Assembly: GCA_016926135.1 (NCBI GenBank)
Contig: JAFGPH010000645.1
Location: 1-5,616 of the forward strand
Direction of reading: 5' to 3'
From: Deltaproteobacteria bacterium
Lineage (GTDB): Bacteria; Desulfobacterota; DSM-4660; Desulfatiglandales; HGW-15
DNA: 5,616 nt
The notes beneath the pieces are model-generated. The model did not search any database. It worked only from the letters and a program-made list of their open reading frames with translations, and was not told where the DNA came from. This document shows positions 1 to 4,593 of the stretch, in pieces. The number at the start of each line of letters is the position of its first letter. The stretch's first letter is position 1. The translations under genes and the position numbers were made by a program.

Positions 1-326
1 CAGAAGAAGGCCACGGCCAGGGAGATGACGATACCCGGAATCACGAGCAACATGAATCCGAAGAGGGTCGCCAGGAACACGACGATTGCGAAAAGCAGGA
101 GCGGGAAGAAGAGTCTCATCTCTGAAAAGATATCCTGGATTCTGGGCTCCCGGCCCTCCCTCAGAAGCAGCAGGAGGGACTGGATGTAGGCCGCCATGGT
201 CACGGGGGCAAGGATCCCCAGGGTGATGAAAGAAACAGCAGACATGGCGATGGTGAGGAGAATGAGGGGGCCGATATGGCCCAGCGTGAGATTCCAGGCG
301 GTGACGATGTGTTTCTTGAAGTCCAT
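1..326 (-). CDS. Multi-pass membrane protein, 5' part only (3' end beyond left edge)
   Basis: The first 108 residues are visible; the gene continues past the left edge. The product begins MDFKKHIVTAWNLT and is strongly hydrophobic. There are likely membrane segments at about residues 18-36, 38-55 and one or two between 73 and 108, with a short charged loop at 56-71 (REGREPRIQDIFSEMR). The 'LLVIPGIVISL' stretch near residue 93 and the 'APVTMAAYIQ' turn recall the small integral-membrane families annotated as DUF975 or YciC-like. That resemblance is from memory and the function of those families is not well defined. The start is supported by a GAAAGGAG ribosome site at 333-340, six bases from ATG. 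The gene is divergent from the 103-residue gene at 474, sharing a 147-base intergenic region. Membrane localisation is well supported; the family name is tentative. Confidence 0.85.
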   Translation of the reverse strand, partial: MDFKKHIVTAWNLTLGHIGPLILLTIAMSAVSFITLGILAPVTMAAYIQSLLLLLREGREPRIQDIFSEMRLFFPLLLFAIVVFLATLFGFMLLVIPGIVISLAVAFF

Positions 327-340
327 GGAGAACTCCTTTC

Positions 341-360
341 AGGCCGGTTTCTGCCGGCTT
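341..360 (-). promoter_or_regulatory. Small hairpin just upstream of the membrane protein's ribosome site
   Basis: On the minus strand GCCGG (358-354) can pair with CCGGC (347-343) around a six-base loop, with one further A-T pair outside after a mismatch. It ends one base upstream of the GAAAGGAG ribosome site, so if transcribed it would lie in the 5' leader. It could insulate the ribosome site or be coincidental; a five-bp core is weak evidence. Confidence 0.25.
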
Positions 361-392
361 TCACAATGAGCTTTCACCCCATGGTATGATAC

Positions 393-403
393 TTCGATTC
401 GAA
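393..403. repeat. Short inverted repeat TTCGA-T-TCGAA
   Basis: A perfect 5-bp inverted repeat with a one-base centre lies in the divergent intergenic region, 67 bases from the start of the minus-strand membrane protein gene. Its size and position would suit a small operator, but no regulator gene is adjacent and such short palindromes arise by chance. Confidence 0.2.
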
Positions 404-429
404 AATCAAATTGCTTGAAATGTCACAGG

Positions 430-445
430 GAATGATGGATCATTC
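430..445. promoter_or_regulatory. Candidate operator: GAATGAT-GG-ATCATTC inverted repeat
   Basis: Seven perfectly complementary base pairs flank a two-base GG centre, ending 28 bases before the ATG at 474. The two-base centre disfavours an RNA hairpin and favours binding by a dimeric protein. The position fits a repressor site for the rightward gene. No good -35/-10 pair was found around it, so the promoter it might control is not defined. Confidence 0.4.
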
Positions 446-473
446 AAATCAATCCGTGTGATGGGGTCAGGCG

Positions 474-785
474 ATGAAGATCAAGGTTGAAAGCGAGAAG
501 ATCATCAAGGCGGTCAGAAAACTGGAGGGGATTGAGGTGGTCCTCGAGAATGCAGAGGATGCGAAAGAGGCCATCAACCTGGTGTTGAGGAAGACGGAGC
601 CGTTCAAGAGAGAGGATTATGGGAAACTGAAGGACGTGCTCGTCACTTCATTTCAGGAGTACAAGACTTCGGCCGTGGATTACAGGATGGTGTTCCTCCT
701 CGATTTCCTCTTCAGCGAGGATACCGCGATGGAGGAGAGGGTTTCGATCATCAAAGAGATCCAGGAGTTTTTCAACAGGGTGTGA
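474..785 (+). CDS. Unrecognised 103-residue soluble protein
   Basis: This is a complete 103-residue frame from ATG to TGA with codon use like the neighbours. I do not recognise it. It is highly charged, with Lys/Glu/Arg-rich segments and no signal peptide, membrane segment or cysteine, so a small cytoplasmic protein is expected. The pattern suggests an N-terminal alternation of charged and beta-prone residues (1-25, ending GIEVVLENAEDA), then helices at about 28-40, 45-62 and 85-102. The DYRMVFLLDFLF segment around residue 69 looks like a buried helix. The start is the only ATG near the 5' end. Its ribosome site is poor (GGGG at 463-466, AGG at 469-471), suggesting modest translation. It is divergent from the membrane protein gene, with an inverted repeat between them. 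No terminator was seen after it. Confidence 0.75.
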   Translation: MKIKVESEKIIKAVRKLEGIEVVLENAEDAKEAINLVLRKTEPFKREDYGKLKDVLVTSFQEYKTSAVDYRMVFLLDFLFSEDTAMEERVSIIKEIQEFFNRV

Positions 786-899
786 CCGCAGAACTGACGC
801 TCCAGGGCTCGAAGACCGGACAATAGTGCAGTCTCGCCCACAGGGGAGTGAAAACTACGGGGAAACCAATTCTACGGATTTCCGCCTGTTACCTCTTCC

Positions 900-975
900 C
901 TCACCAGCTGGCATGTTTCGTGCAGAAGCACAGGACGAAGCATGGCTGACCCGGGATACGATTCTCAAAGGTGAG
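900..975 (+). other. Strongly self-complementary segment (possible structured leader RNA)
   Basis: CTCACC (900-905) is perfectly complementary to GGTGAG (970-975). Inside it, CATGTTTC (912-919) pairs with GAAGCATG (937-944 region) with one G-U pair. At its tip GTGC (920-923) and GCAC (928-931) close an AGAA tetraloop. This gives a closing helix plus a long hairpin with a bulge on the 3' side, directly before the ribosome site at 984. I compared it by eye with what I remember of the Moco riboswitch and did not find enough shared core to name it. If transcription starts at 935 from the sigma-54-like site, this RNA would not exist intact. Confidence 0.35.
908..924 (+). promoter_or_regulatory. 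Candidate sigma-54 (-24/-12) promoter for the small-protein gene
   Basis: CTGGCATG, four bases, then GTGCA fits the sigma-54 consensus YTGGCAYG-N4-TTGCW except that the first T of TTGC is G. The diagnostic GG (910-911) and GC (922-923) are separated by exactly ten bases. Initiation would fall near 935, giving a leader of about 66 bases before the ATG at 1001. It shares the core TGGCATG with the better site at 3358-3374. Sigma-54 promoters need an upstream activator; no convincing activator-binding repeat was found. The same bases lie inside a self-complementary region, which is a rival explanation. Confidence 0.45.
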
Positions 976-983
976 CAAGAAGT

Positions 984-991
984 GGAGGAGG
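984..991 (+). promoter_or_regulatory. Strong ribosome binding site GGAGGAGG
   Basis: The site lies nine bases before the ATG at 1001 and is the main evidence that the 60-residue frame is translated. Confidence 0.75.
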
Positions 992-1000
992 TAAAGAGAA

Positions 1001-1183
1001 ATGTCACTCGCGGTTCATGATCATCTCGAAAGCCCTGCGCCGTGCGCGGCGAGGATCAGGACAACCCTGTATGATCTTGTTGAAGCGGTCATGGACGAGG
1101 TGGGCCCTGAGGAACACGACATTGTGACCAACGTGGTGGTGAACCTGCTGGACAGGGCTGTGTCTCCCCGTTGCATGCACTGA
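1001..1183 (+). CDS. Small 60-residue protein of unknown function
   Basis: A complete 60-residue frame with a strong ribosome site nine bases upstream. After a variable N-terminus (1-19) with one cysteine (C15), residues 20-53 form a compact block, starting RTTLYDLVEAVMDEV and ending VVVNLLDRA, that reads as two amphipathic helices joined by an acidic turn (GPEEHD). There is no signal peptide or membrane segment. The tail SPRCMH adds a cysteine and histidine. I do not recognise the family with confidence. The helical block resembles short uncharacterised acidic helical proteins, but I cannot name one. It sits downstream of a sigma-54-like site and 188 bases before trmO on the same strand, so cotranscription is possible. 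A DNA- or protein-binding partner role is only a guess from size. Confidence 0.65.
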   Translation: MSLAVHDHLESPAPCAARIRTTLYDLVEAVMDEVGPEEHDIVTNVVVNLLDRAVSPRCMH

Positions 1184-1205
1184 TTTCCATCCAGGAGAGG
1201 ATGCG

Positions 1206-1236
1206 CCTGAAAAGCGGACGGGACTGGCCGTTCAGG
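1206..1236. terminator. Weak hairpin at the end of the small-protein region
   Basis: CCTGAA (1206-1211) is perfectly complementary to TTCAGG (1231-1236), and CGG (1215-1217) may pair with CCG (1228-1230) inside. It lies 22 bases after the stop at 1183 and overlaps the stop codon of the minus-strand reading frame. There is no T-run on the plus strand; on the minus strand a TTTT falls inside the 3' arm. A bidirectional terminator is possible but weakly supported. Confidence 0.2.
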
Positions 1237-1432
1237 TCTCCCGATCAAAAGGGGCGTCCCTGAAGAAATCCACCACGATCTCGTTGAAACCGCACGCCAG
1301 CGCGGTCTCTCGTGCGTCTTCTTCATTGAACCAGTTGAGGCGCTGCCTGTCAAATTCAAGGAGGTCCGGGGGTGGAAGAGACGTTTCAGGTTGTTCCTGT
1401 AGGCGTGATCCGCAAAGAGGGCGAGTCCGCAT
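1232..1432 (-). pseudogene. Protein-like minus-strand frame, possible gene remnant or antisense ORF
   Basis: The last 43 residues of this 66-residue frame (from DLLEFDRQRLNWFNEE near 1369 to the stop at 1232) look like real protein: mixed aromatic, acidic and hydrophobic residues, ending FFRDAPFDRET, with GC-rich third positions typical of the neighbours. They occupy the gap between the small protein and trmO that is otherwise empty. The upstream 23 residues are antisense to trmO, Pro/Arg-rich and unconvincing. The only ATG (1432-1430) has no ribosome site, and no GTG or TTG start occurs between them. The simplest reading is the 3' end of a gene whose 5' part has been lost, possibly by the rearrangement that placed trmO here. 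Chance openness of the minus strand is the alternative. No family was recognised. Confidence 0.25.
1358..1365 (+). promoter_or_regulatory. Ribosome site AAGGAGGT that fixes the trmO GTG start
   Basis: A near-ideal Shine-Dalgarno six bases before GTG at 1372. There is no ATG at the 5' end of the frame, so this site decides the start. Confidence 0.85.
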
Positions 1433-1800
1433 CCGTGGAGATCTTTGAGGTGTTCAAGGAGGGGTTGCTGGGTCTGGACGGATTCTCCCACATCCATGTG
1501 CTCTGCTGGTTTCACGAAAGCGACTCGGAAGGAAAGCGGGCCATTCTTCAGGTTCATCCCAGGGGTGACAGGACCAATCCCCTTACAGGGGTTTTTGCCA
1601 CACGGTCGCCCAGGAGGCCCAATCCTGTGGCTCTGTTTGCATCCAGGATCCACGCGATCCGCGGCAACAGGATCGAGATCGATTCCGTGGATGCCCTGGA
1701 CAGCACACCGGTCATCGACATCAAGCCCTACATCCCGGAGAGTGATTCCGTTCCCGGGGCCAGGGTGCCGGGTTGGGTGGAGCGGATTCGGGGGGGATAG
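1372..1800 (+). CDS. trmO: TrmO/TsaA-family tRNA (t6A37) N6-methyltransferase, single-domain form
   Basis: The 142-residue product matches the TsaA/TrmO (YaeB, VirR-like) beta-barrel family. It has the FQVVPVGVIRKE N-terminal strand, LDGFSHIHVLCWFHESD near residues 35-51, the signature GVFATRSPRRPNPV at 73-86, and DSVDALDSTPVIDIKPYIP at 104-122. In characterised members these motifs surround the S-adenosylmethionine site, and the enzyme methylates N6 of threonylcarbamoyladenosine at position 37 of tRNAs reading ACY codons. Escherichia coli TrmO is about 235 residues with a C-terminal domain; this one stops after the catalytic barrel, as many anaerobe and archaeal homologues do, so its substrate is less certain. 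It starts at GTG with an excellent ribosome site. The Fe-S protein gene follows 132 bases downstream on the same strand. The family call is firm; the exact substrate is inferred. Confidence 0.93.
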   Translation: MEETFQVVPVGVIRKEGESASVEIFEVFKEGLLGLDGFSHIHVLCWFHESDSEGKRAILQVHPRGDRTNPLTGVFATRSPRRPNPVALFASRIHAIRGNRIEIDSVDALDSTPVIDIKPYIPESDSVPGARVPGWVERIRGG

Positions 1801-1932
1801 GCACCGTTGACGAACCGCAGAACCGCGGAGTCTCCCGTGCCGAATGTCGGAGAAAGAGGGATCCATCCTTACCCTTTAACAGGATCGAAACAGCATGCAC
1901 AGGTCAGAAGCGTCCGGAGAGAGAGAAAGGCC

Positions 1933-3054
1933 ATGAGCCAAGAAGTCTACCAGAGACTGGCGCGCCATCTGGACGGTCTTCCCGGCGGGTTTCCGTCCAC
2001 AGAGAGCGGCGTGGAGATTCGCATCCTCCGCAGGCTTTTCACCGAAGACGAGGCGATACTCGCCCTGCACCTGGACTTGATCCCCGAGGAGGCGCACGTG
2101 ATCGCCCGCAGGGCGCGGATCACCGGGGAGGATGCCTCCCGGAGGCTACAGGGCATGGCCAGGAAGGGTCTTATCTTCAGCGCGGAGCCCGAGGGGAAGG
2201 ACCCCCTTTACATGGCCGCCCAGTTTGTCGTGGGTATCTGGGAGTACCATGTGAACGATTTGGACAAGGATCTCATCCGGGACATGAACGAGTATCTCCC
2301 GAGTCTTGTCAAATCCTGGGAAAAGGTTCCCCAGCTCAGGACGATTCCCGTGGGAAGGAGCATCGCCGTGAATCTCGAGGTTCTCCCCTACGAGAGGGCG
2401 GAAGAGCTCATTTCCCGCCAGAGGAGGTTTCTGGTGGCCCCCTGTATTTGCAGGCGAGAGCACAAGATGGTGGGGGAAGGCTGTGACCGACCGGAGGAGA
2501 CCTGCCTCGTCTTCGGGTGGGGTGTTGACTTCTACAGGAGGAACGGGATCGGCCGGGTGATCGAGAGGGAAGAGGTGCTGGAGATCCTGAAAAGGGCCGA
2601 CAAGGCCGGGCTTGTGCTCCAGCCCAGCAACGCGCAGAAGATCGTCAATATCTGCTGCTGTTGTGGGTGCTGCTGCCAGGTCCTGAAAAACCTGAAGCGT
2701 CTTCCGAAGCCGGCCAGCCTGGTCTCCTCACCCTTTGTCGTCGCCGCGCGTCCCGAGACCTGCGAGGGTTGCGGGGTCTGCGTTGAGCGTTGCCAGATGG
2801 GTGCCCTGCGGATCGAAGACGACAGGGTCGCCCTGGATCAGGACCGCTGCATCGGCTGCGGACTCTGCGTCTCCACCTGCCCCACCCAGTCGCTCACCCT
2901 GGTGAGAAAACCTGCCTCAGAACAGCATGAGGTCCCCCGGACCGTCGTGGACATGAACCTCCAGCTTGGCCGCAAGCGGGGAAAGCTCGGCCCCGTAAGC
3001 CTGGCCAGGATGCAGCTCAAGTCCAAGCTGGACCGGCTTCTGGCATCGAGGTAG
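1933..3054 (+). CDS. Cysteine-rich 4Fe-4S dicluster protein with N-terminal winged-helix-like region
   Basis: 373 residues from ATG 1933, preceded by GGAGAG at 1916-1921. A TTG at 1807 would extend the frame by 42 residues, but that stretch is Arg/Pro-rich and lacks a ribosome site. Residues 25-90 (TEDEAILALHLDLIPEEAHVIARRARI onward) resemble a winged helix. A middle region carries CICRREH (C171, C173, H177) with C184 and C191, then NICCCCGCCCQ (C241-C244, C246-C248). Two ferredoxin motifs follow: C277/C280/C283/C287 and C306/C309/C312/C316-Pro. The first lacks the usual proline after its last cysteine (Gln instead). The two classic motifs should bind two [4Fe-4S] clusters; the other cysteines may bind an additional metal site. 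The protein has no signal peptide and is presumably a cytoplasmic electron carrier or redox regulator in anaerobic metabolism. I know similar uncharacterised proteins from sulfate reducers but no assigned function. Confidence 0.9.
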   Translation: MSQEVYQRLARHLDGLPGGFPSTESGVEIRILRRLFTEDEAILALHLDLIPEEAHVIARRARITGEDASRRLQGMARKGLIFSAEPEGKDPLYMAAQFVVGIWEYHVNDLDKDLIRDMNEYLPSLVKSWEKVPQLRTIPVGRSIAVNLEVLPYERAEELISRQRRFLVAPCICRREHKMVGEGCDRPEETCLVFGWGVDFYRRNGIGRVIEREEVLEILKRADKAGLVLQPSNAQKIVNICCCCGCCCQVLKNLKRLPKPASLVSSPFVVAARPETCEGCGVCVERCQMGALRIEDDRVALDQDRCIGCGLCVSTCPTQSLTLVRKPASEQHEVPRTVVDMNLQLGRKRGKLGPVSLARMQLKSKLDRLLASR

Positions 3055-3113
3055 CCTGCCAGCTGCCGGTGTCCTGAGTCATAAATCCCTTCAAAAGTAA
3101 GAAGTGCCTGAGG

Positions 3114-3148
3114 AGTTGTCCCGGGGGTTGTGTCCCGGGACTGCAACT
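3114..3148 (+). terminator. Probable intrinsic terminator after the Fe-S protein gene
   Basis: GTCCCGGG (3118-3125) pairs perfectly with CCCGGGAC (3134-3141) around an eight-base loop. The stem extends through AGTT (3114-3117) with AACT (3145-3148) across a three-base bulge. It lies 60 bases after the stop at 3054 and is followed by a broken T-rich tract (GTTCTTTCT). The stem is strong but the T-run is imperfect, so termination may be partial. Confidence 0.55.
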
Positions 3149-3157
3149 GTTCTTTCT

Positions 3158-3230
3158 GCGCTGCCGATAATCGCTTTCAGGAGGGCAGCGGGCGCATCCC
3201 GCATAATCCCCTGAAGAGCGGGAGAACCGC
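3158..3230 (+). other. Mutually exclusive GC-rich hairpins (attenuator-like)
   Basis: Several perfect pairings compete here. CGCTGCC (3159-3165) pairs with GGCAGCG (3184-3190). TTCAGG (3176-3181) pairs with CCTGAA (3210-3215), enclosing GCGGG (3188-3192) with CCCGC (3198-3202). CCCGC (3198-3202) can instead pair with GCGGG (3218-3222), and GCGG (3218-3221) with CCGC (3227-3230). The compact form with the TTCAGG/CCTGAA outer and GCGGG/CCCGC inner helices is the most attractive single fold. It lies upstream of the sigma-54 site, so it would belong to read-through from the left or to an unlisted transcript. No known riboswitch was recognised. Confidence 0.35.
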
Positions 3231-3357
3231 CTGCGTTTCCCTGTTCCTTGCCCCTGTCGTCACTTTCTTGACGAATTCCTGCTGGGAAAATGGTTGTCCA
3301 AGGTCACCGGAATCGAATGAGCGATGAAAACAATTTGGTTCCGATAAGTTAGCGCAT

Positions 3358-3374
3358 TTGGCATGTCCTTTGCT
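3358..3374 (+). promoter_or_regulatory. Sigma-54 (-24/-12) promoter for the binding protein and receptor genes
   Basis: TTGGCATG, four bases, then TTGCT matches the sigma-54 consensus YTGGCAYG-N4-TTGCW at every conserved position. GG (3360-3361) and GC (3372-3373) are exactly ten bases apart. Predicted initiation is near 3385, giving a leader of about 175 bases before the ATG at 3560. It is noncoding and faces the downstream gene. Such promoters are silent without an AAA+ enhancer-binding activator; none is encoded in the window and no obvious upstream activator palindrome was found. Confidence 0.7.
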
Positions 3375-3498
3375 TTGAGTGGTTCATGAGGTCGTGGGGA
3401 GAGCGGAGCTTCACAGGCAGATCGGGGTAACTCGGCTTGTGTTTCGGGTGCATGAAGCCGCGGCGTGTTTCAGGTTTTGTGGATCTTATTCCGAACCC

Positions 3499-3515
3499 TG
3501 ACCGATCGATGACCG
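3499..3515. repeat. TGACCG direct repeat with 11-base period
   Basis: Two identical TGACCG hexamers (3499-3504 and 3510-3515) are separated by ATCGA, placing them about one helical turn apart on the same face of DNA, 45 bases before the binding-protein start. They could be a protein site in the leader, but two six-base copies are not strong evidence. Confidence 0.2.
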
Positions 3516-3547
3516 GCTGTGGAATCAGGAAACCCAACTTCAAGCAT

Positions 3548-3553
3548 GGAGGG
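3548..3553 (+). promoter_or_regulatory. Ribosome site GGAGGG that selects ATG 3560
   Basis: Two in-frame ATGs follow, at 3554 and 3560. The site abuts the first directly and is six bases from the second, so 3560 is the better start. The far-upstream in-frame ATG at 3452 and GTG at 3437 are rejected because they would bury the signal peptide behind about 40 polar residues. Confidence 0.7.
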
Positions 3554-3559
3554 ATGAAG

Positions 3560-4456
3560 ATGAAAAGGAGCAAGGTTGTTGTGGCCATCTGTTTGGCGAT
3601 TTTTCTCTTTGCAGCAGGCAGCTCAGCGGCGGAGACATACAAAATCGGCGTCCTGGCCAAGGATGGGCCCGTGAAGGCATTGAACATGTGGAAGGCCACA
3701 GCGGACTTCCTGAACACCCAGATGAAAGACAAGAGCTTTGAGATTGTTCCCCTGGGATTCGACGAGGTTTACAAGGCCATTGAGGCAGGCAGGGTTCATT
3801 TCTTCCTGGTCAACTCTTCCATGTTCATCACCGCGAAGGTCAGGTTCGGTGCCACGCCTGTAGCGACGATGGTCAACTCCAGAAAGGGGCAGTCCTGTGA
3901 GTCCTTCGGGGGTGTGATTTTTACCGGCGCAGGAAACAAGTCCATCCAGTCCTTGAAGGATTTGAAGGGAAAAACCTTCATGGCGGTGGACAAGTCCTCT
4001 TTCGGTGGGTGGCAGATGGCCTGCAAGGAGCTGCTGGATGGTGGTGTCGATCCCAAAAAGGATTTCAAAAAGATGGAATTCGGCGGCAAGCATGAGAATG
4101 TGGTCCTGGCGGTTCAGAACGGCAGCGTGGATGCCGGGACAGTGAGAACAGACACGCTGGAGAGGATGGCTGCTGAAGGAAACATCGACATGACGGAGTT
4201 CAGGATTCTGAGTGAAAAGAAACATGCAGGCTTTCCCTTTGTGTGCAGTACGGTCCTCTACCCGGAGTGGCCTCTTGCCAAGACCAGGCAGACCACGGAC
4301 GCCCTGGCGAAGGATGTGGTGGAAGCCCTGAAGAGGCTGAAGGCCAATGACAAGGCGGCCAAGGATGCCAAGGTCGTGAAGTGGGTGGACGCACTCGATT
4401 ACTCCCCGGTTGAAGACCTCCAGAAAGCACTCAAGGTGGAGGCCTATGCGCAATAG
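3560..4456 (+). CDS. PhnD-type periplasmic substrate-binding protein
   Basis: 298 residues with a clear Sec signal peptide: MKRSK, a hydrophobic core at 6-20, and AGSSAAE with cleavage likely after A23 or A24. There is no lipobox, so a soluble periplasmic protein is expected. The mature part follows the PhnD/phosphonate-binding-like type II fold: YKIGVLAKDGPVKALNMW at the first strand, FEIVPLGFDEVYKAIEAGRVHF before VNSSMF (84-89), SFGGVIFT near 115-122, DKSSFGGWQ (144-152) at the usual ligand loop, and FGGKHENVVLAV...GSVDAGTVRTDTLERM from 174. The family binds phosphonate, phosphite and other small anions, and relatives serve as sensor domains. No permease or ATPase is next to it; a receptor gene follows 137 bases downstream. 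The ligand cannot be named from sequence. It lies downstream of a sigma-54 promoter. The fold call is firm, the sensing role inferred. Confidence 0.9.
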   Translation: MKRSKVVVAICLAIFLFAAGSSAAETYKIGVLAKDGPVKALNMWKATADFLNTQMKDKSFEIVPLGFDEVYKAIEAGRVHFFLVNSSMFITAKVRFGATPVATMVNSRKGQSCESFGGVIFTGAGNKSIQSLKDLKGKTFMAVDKSSFGGWQMACKELLDGGVDPKKDFKKMEFGGKHENVVLAVQNGSVDAGTVRTDTLERMAAEGNIDMTEFRILSEKKHAGFPFVCSTVLYPEWPLAKTRQTTDALAKDVVEALKRLKANDKAAKDAKVVKWVDALDYSPVEDLQKALKVEAYAQ

Positions 4457-4501
4457 AAGCCAAGGTTTTCACAGGCGGCCAACTGAGAATACAGCCGACT
4501 T

Positions 4502-4525
4502 CGGGTTATGATACCCGGGTTATCA
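4502..4525. repeat. Overlapping direct and inverted repeats between binding protein and receptor
   Basis: CGGGTTAT occurs twice, at 4502-4509 and 4516-4523. The same bases also form an inverted repeat: CGGGT (4502-4506) with ACCCG (4513-4517), and TGATACCC (4509-4516) with GGGTTATCA (4517-4525) apart from one extra T. The layout could be a regulator site or a small hairpin, about 70 bases upstream of the receptor start. No T-run follows, so it is unlikely to be a terminator. Confidence 0.3.
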
Positions 4526-4579
4526 GGATTGACCAGAGGGTGGGGATTGTTTTCCAAGAGGCATTTCCGCCTACAGGTT

Positions 4580-4588
4580 GGGGAGGAG
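4580..4588 (+). promoter_or_regulatory. Strong ribosome site GGGGAGGAG for the receptor gene
   Basis: It lies five bases before the ATG at 4594 and fixes that start ahead of the in-frame ATG codons at 4609 and 4627. Confidence 0.8.
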
Positions 4589-4593
4589 AAAAA

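Larger units (their letters stand above)
786..1000. other. Gene-free stretch between the 103-residue and 60-residue genes
   Basis: 215 bases with no credible gene; the one open frame here (826-1020, GTG start) has no ribosome site and an unconvincing composition. The first 110 bases show only a CTACGG direct repeat (855-860 and 872-877) and a weak GGAAA/TTTCC pairing (861-865 with 879-883). The last 100 bases hold a sigma-54-like site, strong self-complementarity and a good ribosome site, listed separately. Confidence 0.6.
3055..3559. other. 505-base gene-free region with stacked regulatory signals
   Basis: No credible gene lies here; the open frame at 3130-3327 starts inside the terminator hairpin and has no ribosome site or convincing composition. 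In order it holds a terminator-like hairpin, a set of mutually exclusive GC-rich hairpins, a sigma-54 promoter, about 175 bases of predicted leader with a spaced direct repeat, and the ribosome site of the binding-protein gene. No tRNA or known riboswitch was recognised. Confidence 0.7.

Noticed and set aside
840..1000. Molybdenum or tungsten cofactor riboswitch before the small-protein gene
   Set aside because: A few elements such as the AAAGGTG near the end of the structure looked similar, but I could not place the conserved core, and no cofactor synthesis gene is downstream in the window.
826..1020. Open frame of 64 codons starting at GTG
   Set aside because: It has no ribosome site, a low-complexity composition, and it overlaps the promoter-like region and the start of the better-supported small protein.
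1021..1866. Long minus-strand frame of 281 codons
   Set aside because: It is mainly antisense to trmO and the small-protein gene, rich in Arg, Pro and Ser as expected for a shadow frame in GC-rich DNA, and has no ribosome site.
1807..1932. TTG start adding 42 residues to the Fe-S protein
   Set aside because: It has no ribosome site, and the added stretch is Arg/Pro-rich; ATG 1933 has GGAGAG at a suitable distance and is followed by sequence typical of a protein start.
1773..2486. Plus-strand frame of 237 codons overlapping the Fe-S gene
   Set aside because: It is the alternate frame of a clearly coding gene and is extremely rich in Arg, Gly and Pro.
3130..3327. Open frame of 65 codons in the intergenic region
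   Set aside because: It begins inside the terminator-like hairpin, has no ribosome site and an unconvincing composition.
3437..3559. Upstream starts for the binding protein
   Set aside because: They would place about 40 non-hydrophobic residues before an obvious signal peptide, and they lack a ribosome site.
3623..4453. Long minus-strand frame of 276 codons
   Set aside because: It is antisense to the binding-protein gene, which has a signal peptide, family motifs and a ribosome site.
4529..4557. Sigma-70 promoter with TTGACC as -35 for the receptor gene
   Set aside because: The hexamer 17 bases further on is TTCCAA, far from a -10 consensus, and other spacings are no better.
879..4571. ATTTCCGCCT shared by two intergenic regions (near 878-887 and 4562-4571)
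   Set aside because: A ten-base match is expected several times by chance in a window of this size, and the flanks differ.
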